Below are positions 57,590 through 64,000 of a stretch of 64,000 nucleotides of DNA, piece after piece. Position 1 is the first letter of the stretch; every line of letters begins with the position of its first letter. The DNA comes from Aldrovandia affinis (Eukaryota; Chordata; Actinopteri; Notacanthiformes; Halosauridae). The stretch spans positions 620,001-684,000 of the forward strand of contig JAINUG010000087.1 in the NCBI GenBank assembly GCA_029706075.1, read 5' to 3'. A program made the translations under genes and the position numbers. The notes under the pieces were generated by a model. The model was not told the origin of the DNA, searched no databases, and was given only the letters and a program-made list of their open reading frames with translations.

Positions 57590-59677
57590 CAATCTCACTT
57601 AAGTGTATAGATCAGCTGAGCACAGTCACCAGTAGCATACTGTGGCAGCAGATGTTCATGTCAGGCAAAGAAGACATAATGCTTTACCAGACATCCCTCT
57701 GAAAAATGTATGCATTCACTACTGTAAGTCGCTTTGGATAAAAGTGTCTGCCAAATGTCATATATATACTAAGCACAAAACAAATGCCCCAGTGATGTGA
57801 CAGGGACAACGGTTTGTACGACACTTTGGATTTTACATTCCTTCTGTATCAAAGAAATCAGAATGCAGCAACCTCATAAAAATAGATATTTTATTAAAGC
57901 ACAGCATAAATACGGGGCATTTGGCCTCAACATTGGCCAATTATAGATCTGCTTTGATGCAGTGAAGGCCTTTGAAAGGAGCCTGAAATATCTGGTTTTG
58001 TGAAATGGCTGCTTTTATAAACTCTTGGTGTGGCCAACCACACAATCCTCCTGGGTTTGACTTTCTTATAGAGCAACCCCGGGTGTCCTTTAACAACACT
58101 TAACAGAGCTATTCTCATACACGAGATACAAAAACTCATTTGACAGGATCAGTTCTAATATATAGAACCGTTATATGTCTTTCTTTAAAATTCACAGCAA
58201 TATAACCTTCAAGCACACAGTTACAATATCTTAACCATTGTAATCATAATAAATAATAATTTATAATAAAATAGAATAAAAACAATAAATATGCATTCAT
58301 AATTCCACCTGTTTCTTAAATTATCATAAAAATAGAATTATCACAGTAAACAAAAAACACATTAAAGGGAATATGTCACTATTCAAGTTCAAAGTAATAA
58401 TGAACACATATAATAGCAGGACTAACATCATGATCGAGTGCAAGTACAAGTGCAAAATGAGTGAATGCCACACGTTCGGAGTGGAGCGGATTTACAGCGT
58501 GCCAATAAATATGCCATCGCCTGAAAAGTGAGTCACTCGCACTGCTGTGGTGAGCTGATTCCTAGTAACTGGGTATGTTTCCATTAAAGTAACTTTGTGT
58601 GAAGGCAAACAAAGGCTCATTAATTCAGCAAGCCGACTCTACAAGCTCTCGTGAGAAGATTTTACAGGAGTCAATGCTCACTTAGTTAAATGCAATCTAC
58701 AGTATGCCTGTCTCCACTGGGTTTCTGCAAACTTGACTGTAATCAATATGCCTAATCAACTGTAACCTATAGGTCTAATCAATGAGGTTTAGGATTATGG
58801 AAACCTCCTTGCTCTAATGGAAAGATAGCCCATTGTCACAGTGTGTCTTGATCCATAACGAGAACGGTGTATACACATACTGAGCGCTCAACATACTGAT
58901 CAGTAGCCCTCAATCACAGTTTTAAGCTTTTGCATTATCAAAGCCATTCATTCATGAAACACATAGACAATCAAGCATGGGGTTGGCAAGGAAGCGCTGA
59001 GCTCTCCTGGACCAGGACCATAAGATCCCAACGAGCGCCAACAGAAAAACTCACTCCCTTTGATATTGTGATTGTGGTGCAAACACTCAGCCAAAGGCTG
59101 TGTTCCGAAATGCTAACTTGCACGCATAGCAATGCAAAAGTTGCATGCATGCACGTGACAAATTACATCTATACAATATACTACTTTTATAAGGCTCAGA
59201 TGTATGAAAGCGAGTTTGTGTAAAAAATTCTCAGAGGTATTTTCACATACTTGGAAGGATCGAGAATCGTAACATGCATTGAAACATTATTTCTCTATAC
59301 TTTCTTTTTTTCTACTTTTCAGTCCTTGCTATTTAACATTACATATAATACAGAATAAAACAGGGACAAGTACAAATGTTTGTGGTCAACAAACGTTTTG
59401 TTTTCTCGGCGTACTATAATTTGAAATATTGAATGACCTCTTTTGATATACATCAGGAAATTCAATAGATGTGCTCAATATAAAAGGTCAAGGTTCATGG
59501 CATGGTGATGAGGCAAGTGTGTATTCTAAAACTAACTATTTTGTCCATGCTGCAGGCAGTACATTCAACCATGCACACAAGCACTTACTGTAGTATGCAC
59601 ATTCAAGTTTACCCTTTGGAATACAGCAGGGCCAAACCCAACAGCATTGACAGTCCCCATTGTCTGAGGGACACAAT
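57590..59677. other. il26 downstream flank, nothing recognised
   Basis: AT-rich (about 58140-58330 especially). No gene; the il26 3' UTR must start at 59677, but I cannot place a clear poly(A) signal. Confidence 0.4.
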
Positions 59678-62600
59678 TTAGTGCTTATGCAGGCTAATCC
59701 TCAGCGGCCGTCTTTTCCGTCTTTGGTTCCCCTTGGACATCTTCTGATGGATGTAGGAGTCGACCCAATCTAGCACTGTGTGAAACTCTCCAACAGCCTT
59801 GGACACGCCTGGGCTCTTCAGCTGGTGAAGTCAAATGAGGATGTTAGCATCTAGAAATGGCCTATTGTGATACTATCAAAAAACACTTCCATATGTTTCT
59901 TTGTACGTGCGGAACATAATAATGTTTGATGATGAGAACAGCCCATTCAGCCTATCTAGGCTCAACATTTTCCCTACAATCTAGAGCAGCTTTTCTCAAT
60001 CCGTGGGTCGCGACCCAAATTTAGGTTGAAAAGTTATTTGCATTTTATTTGCATTGCAAACCAGCCAGACAGTGCTTTGATTAATGTGTGTTTGTTAGGT
60101 GACATGTGCTTCATTGTGAAATAACTGCAGATCTAAGATCAGATTTCACAGCTCATACCCAAACAGTAACCCGTTCAGAAGAAATCTGCAATTGGGGCCG
60201 ACTTCACATGGGAAAAATCACGAGGTTGAGGTCATGAGGTTTCTCATTAAGGCGACACAAAATGTGAGTAGGTTCTGTTTTCAAGTGTTCATTAGTTACG
60301 AATGTGTTGCGGTTTATTAATGTGTCGCGTTTCACTTGGAAGTGCTAGCTGTTTTTTGTCAGGTTTTTTAAAGCATCACTAATGTATATTGGGTTGCTAC
60401 TGAGCTGGCATCGGTAAAAATTGGTCCTGAGGCCAAAAAGATCTAAAACCACTAATCTACTGATCCTTCTTTGTACTTTTTCTAGAGCTTCTATACCTTT
60501 TCTTATAACATGCTGCCCAACTGGACAAAATACTCTAAAAGTGGTCATGCAAAGGCATTGTCTAACATTAATATAACCTCCTTTCATTTATACACATTCT
60601 GCTCTATATCCCAGCATCCTGTTTAACAGTTTGTTTATTACTTTTCCAGCACAATGGCTAGAGCCGGATACACCCGGGTCATTTTTTTCAAATTGAGCAC
60701 ATTCTAATTTGGCCTGTCCCATGAAATAATCCTGTCTTAAATTATTTCATACATAAAGAACTTTACATGTTAAATTTCATTTGCATGGAGCAATCCAAAT
60801 TTACATTCTACCATGCTGAGATCATTAAATGTACAGGTAACTGCCAAAATAAAGGAAACACGTGAGTAAATCAAGGCTACAAAGTATATTTAAAGCAGGT
60901 GCTTCCACACAGGTGTTGTTCCTGAGTTAATTAACATCCCATCATGCGTTAGCTCATGCATAAAAATTCTGCTTAGGCCCAGTTGCCAATTATATTGGCT
61001 ACCATGTCTAGAAAATGACATCTCAATTGCTTTGTAAAGAGGGGTGATTGTTGGGACAGGTTTGACAGGAGCTTCAGTGATGTCTGCTGAGTAATGGAAA
61101 AAGGTCATATGGTCAGATGAGTCATCCTTCAGCCTGCTCTCCACAAGCGAACGAAATGAAGCGAAACAGGCCCATGTTTGGTGCACGCCTACAGACCTGT
61201 TTTCCACAGTGTTATGTTATGGTGTGCATTTACCTGGTATGATTTCGATAAACTCAACCCCTTAGGGGGAAGATAAACGGCAATAAATAAACTGCCATTT
61301 AATAAACAGTGATCACCTTCATCCTATGGTGAAGCATTTCTATCCTAATGGGAGTGGTCTCTTCCAGGATGACAATGCCCCCAACCACAGGGCCACACGT
61401 GATCATTCAATGATTTGATAAGCATAAAAACGATGTAAACCATATGCCACGGCCGTCTCAGTCACCAGATCTCAACCCAATTGAACACTTATGGGAGATT
61501 CTGGAGCAGCTCCAGAGACAGCATTTCCCACCACCATCAACAAAACACCAAATGATGGAATTTCTCATGGAAGAATAGTGTTGCATCCCTCCAATAGAGA
61601 TCCAGACACTTGTAGTGTTATGTTTTGCTACGTTTGTTCGGTTTGTTTTTTGTATTTTGTTATTTTCCTCATCATTAATCATTCACTTTTCATTCACGTT
61701 CTGTTCCCCGTCTGTCTGTGTTCCTTGTTGTTCGAGATCCACTCCTCCATCGGGTGATTTCGACTTTACGGGTTTTCTGTCTTAGTTTCTTATCTCGTTT
61801 ACTTCCTTCTTTCTTTCTTTCTTTCTAAAACACTCTGTACATATTAGTTCAATGTATATAGTACTAACCTACTAATCTACTAACATTAGGGATTTAGATT
61901 AAGTTACTAACATTACTAATTACTAATTATCTCACGCTTCTATCGCTATCATTCTCTCTCTCGTTGTCCTATCCCTGTACACTTCTCACGTTTCGCTTTA
62001 TCTGCACGCAGATTCTCTCTATGCGTTCCTCCCCTTCGAACTGTGCACGTGTCTGCCTGCTCTTCCAGGTCGTATATTGTCAATGTGTCTATGTGATTCC
62101 CAGTCCGTGTCTTTTGTTTCCCCTCATTGTTGTATTAGTGAATCTTATCGTTCTCACCTGTTTTCCTGCCCTTCTCTCCTCCCAGTCACACCTGATTCCT
62201 ATTGTGTTTCCCTTCCCTGCTTGTATTTAAGTTCCGTGTTTATGGTCACTATTTGTCAGAACACTGATCCTCATTCCCTGCGCCGATTATCAGTAAGCCA
62301 GAGTCTGTTGTATTTTCCTGAGAAAAACCCTTCCGTTTCACTTCGAGTTTGCCTGCCGATTCAGTTTTGTTTGCCTTTTCTGATTTCTTGGTTTTTGACT
62401 TTTTGGATTGTTTTTGGATTGTTTTTTGACTACTCTCTTGGATTTCGATTTTGTGTCTTCGCTACTCTGTCTACTGGTTTTGATCCCTGCCTGAATTAAA
62501 CGTTCCTTTCTGCCTGATCCTGGTCTGCGTCTGGGTCCTTATCCCGTACCTCACAGGTAGAATCTATGCCAAGGCACATTGATGCTCTTCTGGTGGCTCC

Positions 62601-63921
62601 TGGTGGCCCAACGGCCTATTAAGACACTTTATGTTGGTGTTTCTTTTATTTTGGCAGTTTTCTGTACTTTCTGGAATGTCCTTTACTAAACGCCCAAAAA
62701 ACAACTGAAATAAGTAATAATTGTACCGCAGAATATTGTATAAGCGTTTTTGTCTTGGAAAATAAGTAACATTGAACAGACTTCAGCCCAACCTTAAAAT
62801 AGTTTTTGGAGCAGCACTTACTTTAAAAAATGTCTTTTTCATTTCTCTGATACGCTTGCGATCTCTAGGGGTTAGCACTCCTGGGTCTGGTCCCAACTGT
62901 AATAGAAAACATAAGAGATTTAGGGCAGAGAAGCAGGAGGAAATTTAAGACAGACAGGCATGGGGGAATGCTGTCATTTCTGGTCAGGTCTTGCATCTCC
63001 TAATAGTGTCATTGTTATCGTCATAGAATGTTACTATAATTTTATTTACCATATAATTCATGTATAAGTGTACCACCCACATGTCAAAATAACTGTAACT
63101 ATAGCTATAACTAACACACAATCACATACACATTACTTATAATGTTGTGATACAGATAAGGATGACATGAATTAGGTTTTAGTATCTTGTTTCAAATCAT
63201 GTTTAAGTTTGCATCTGGACTACTGGAAAAGTAGGTTACAGGTGTAATGAAGCCGTAAAAAAGGAAGGAACACTCACACAATGTTCAACCTCTCTTCCCA
63301 GCCTTGACAGAAGAATAGGTATGATTTTCTGGTTCTCAGTTTTAAGAGGCGCTTTCTTAAACACCTCCTGGTAGAAATCCAGCACCTCCTTGAGAATAAC
63401 GATTCCCTGGGGTTTCTGCGGAGGGAACATGAGTTCATTAGTCCACTCGCCAAGCAATTAAGCGCTGTTTTTATGAGAAGCGATAATGTGTATAAAAAAA
63501 CGGTATAACAACGCACATGCAAATTATATTTTGTTAATGTCTCAATACCACTCAAGTCTTTTACGAAAACACTCAAACACCTCTTACCTTTATGGACTTC
63601 GCAAACTTTGGTAGAAGTTGCACATGTTTAATAACATCATTCTGCAAAAAAAGATAAACATATTTATTCGTAATGTTAATACGATGTTTTGTTAATATAT
63701 AATCACTACGAACATGCAATATATGTATGCTTACTCACTGGTAAAGCCTGAATCAAATCGCCTGTCGTATTGCTCAATATCTGTAGCATCTTCTCAGGGA
63801 CGTTTCGTCTGAGACACTCCCTAGTTTCGCTGCTCTTGCCCACAGGCGATGGTGCACTTTTACCCGTGTGATTGAGTAGCATTGCCATGAGAGCCACTGG
63901 CAGTATGAAAACTGTGCGCAT
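59678..63921 (-). CDS. il26: Interleukin-26
   Basis: Secreted IL-10 family cytokine; the mammalian protein signals through IL-20R1/IL-10R2 on epithelia and is also a cationic DNA-binding antimicrobial. Five minus-strand exons with GT/AG borders and phase-0 introns: 63739-63921 (61 aa), 63588-63641 (18 aa), 63278-63415 (46 aa), 62822-62896 (25 aa) and 59678-59821 (47 aa plus stop), 197 aa in total. The five-exon layout and small exon 2 fit IL-26. Exon 1 has the signal peptide. Exon 2 NDVIKHVQLLPKFAK aligns with human EDRIKNIRLLKKKTK. Exon 3 has ILKEVLDFYQEVF and ends SRLGREVEHC, matching human SLRQKLSHC. Exon 4 ends REMKKTFFK, and exon 5 VSKAVGEFHTVLDWVDSYI aligns with human IYKAISELDILLSWIKKLL. 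A basic tail (NQRRKRRPLR) follows. Its position beside ifng on the same strand supports the call. Intron 4 (about 3 kb) is filled with repeats. Confidence 0.92.
59918..60830 (-). mobile_element. CR1 3' end, hAT-type remnant and unassigned repeat in il26 intron 4
   Basis: 59918-59980 is a CR1 tail in minus orientation. 59985-60050 has ctttctcaatccgtgggtcg, a common hAT-type end. 60400-60800 looks like a diverged retroelement (ctatatcccagcatcctgtt; ttacatgttaaatttcattt) whose family I cannot name. Confidence 0.5.
60833..62665 (+). mobile_element. Tc1-like transposon interrupted by a solo LTR (il26 intron 4)
   Basis: Ends tacaggtaactgccaaaata (60833) and attttggcagttttctgta (62645-62665). Transposase remains: LFQDDNAPNHRAT-like D motif and SPDLNPIEHLWEILEQ E motif, with disrupted frames. 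About 890 bp without the LTR insert. The 62665 end lies about 157 bp from exon 4. Confidence 0.85.
61616..62555 (+). mobile_element. Solo LTR (Gypsy-like), copy B
   Basis: A 940-bp relative of 13456-14349 with the same TGTTATG start and CTCACA end. The 5-bp target duplication is TGTAG/GGTAG, one mismatch, suggesting some age. It lies inside the Tc1 copy, so it inserted later. A fossil with no internal genes. Confidence 0.85.
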
Positions 63922-63950
63922 TTTATCTGTTTATCTCACCGATAACTGAT

Positions 63951-63966
63951 CGACGTCAGATATACC
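63951..63966 (-). promoter_or_regulatory. Possible il26 core promoter elements
   Basis: On the minus strand a TATA-like GGTATATC lies near 63960-63966 and a CRE-type TGACGTC at 63952-63958, about 30-45 bp upstream of the il26 ATG at 63921. The spacing would leave almost no 5' UTR, so either the start of transcription is very close to the ATG or the match is fortuitous. Confidence 0.25.
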
Positions 63967-64000
63967 TTTGCTAGATTACTGTGGTGTAATTTTGCGAGTT

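Overview
The window reads as chromosomal DNA from a ray-finned fish, probably a teleost or near relative. Genes are sparse, introns are TE-filled, and the repeats are typical of fish: L2 and CR1 LINEs, tRNA-derived SINEs with an L2-like tail, many Tc1-like transposons, hAT and IS630-like elements, a Penelope-like element, solo LTRs, (CA)n tracts and several minisatellites. The species cannot be named from the sequence alone.

The backbone is a class II helical cytokine cluster, all on the minus strand. From high to low coordinate it holds (1) il26, five exons at 59678-63921, 197 aa; (2) ifng (interferon gamma), four exons at 45929-48816, 187 aa, with an arginine-rich C-terminal motif and an AU-rich 3' UTR; and (3) a previously unlabelled gene of at least four exons at 29631-38311, 214 aa as I assemble it. 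The third gene has the exon phases, cysteine pattern and helix motifs of the IL-10/IL-22 family. The order IFNG-IL26, with IL22 expected just beyond the high-coordinate edge, is the conserved vertebrate arrangement. The third cytokine lies on the other side of ifng, where the standard locus has no cytokine, and its mature sequence looks most like IL-22. It is the main discovery here.

Layout. 1-13200: no confident gene; simple repeats, two minisatellites, two SINEs and one possible terminal exon of an unidentified plus-strand gene near 4692-4872. 13200-17230: a CR1 LINE interrupted by a solo LTR and by a second LINE that itself carries a SINE. 17230-29000: Tc1 fragments, a long compound (CA)n tract, an IS630-like transposon with a hAT insert, and a 25-bp minisatellite. 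29000-38400: the IL-22-like gene, with a Penelope fragment, a telomere-like repeat and a Tc1 relic in or beside it. 38900-45700: an L2 LINE, a 1.9-kb 30-bp minisatellite and a duplicated segment. 45700-48900: ifng. 49000-59600: Tc1, L2, CR1 and SINE relics. 59678-63921: il26, whose large intron 4 holds a Tc1 element with a solo LTR inside it.

The three cytokines would be secreted signals of lymphoid and innate cells. IFN-gamma drives macrophage activation; IL-22 and IL-26 signal to epithelia through IL-10R2-type receptors. All three predicted proteins end in a basic tail. All exon boundaries were read by eye from GT/AG signals and family structure; none has been tested against transcripts.
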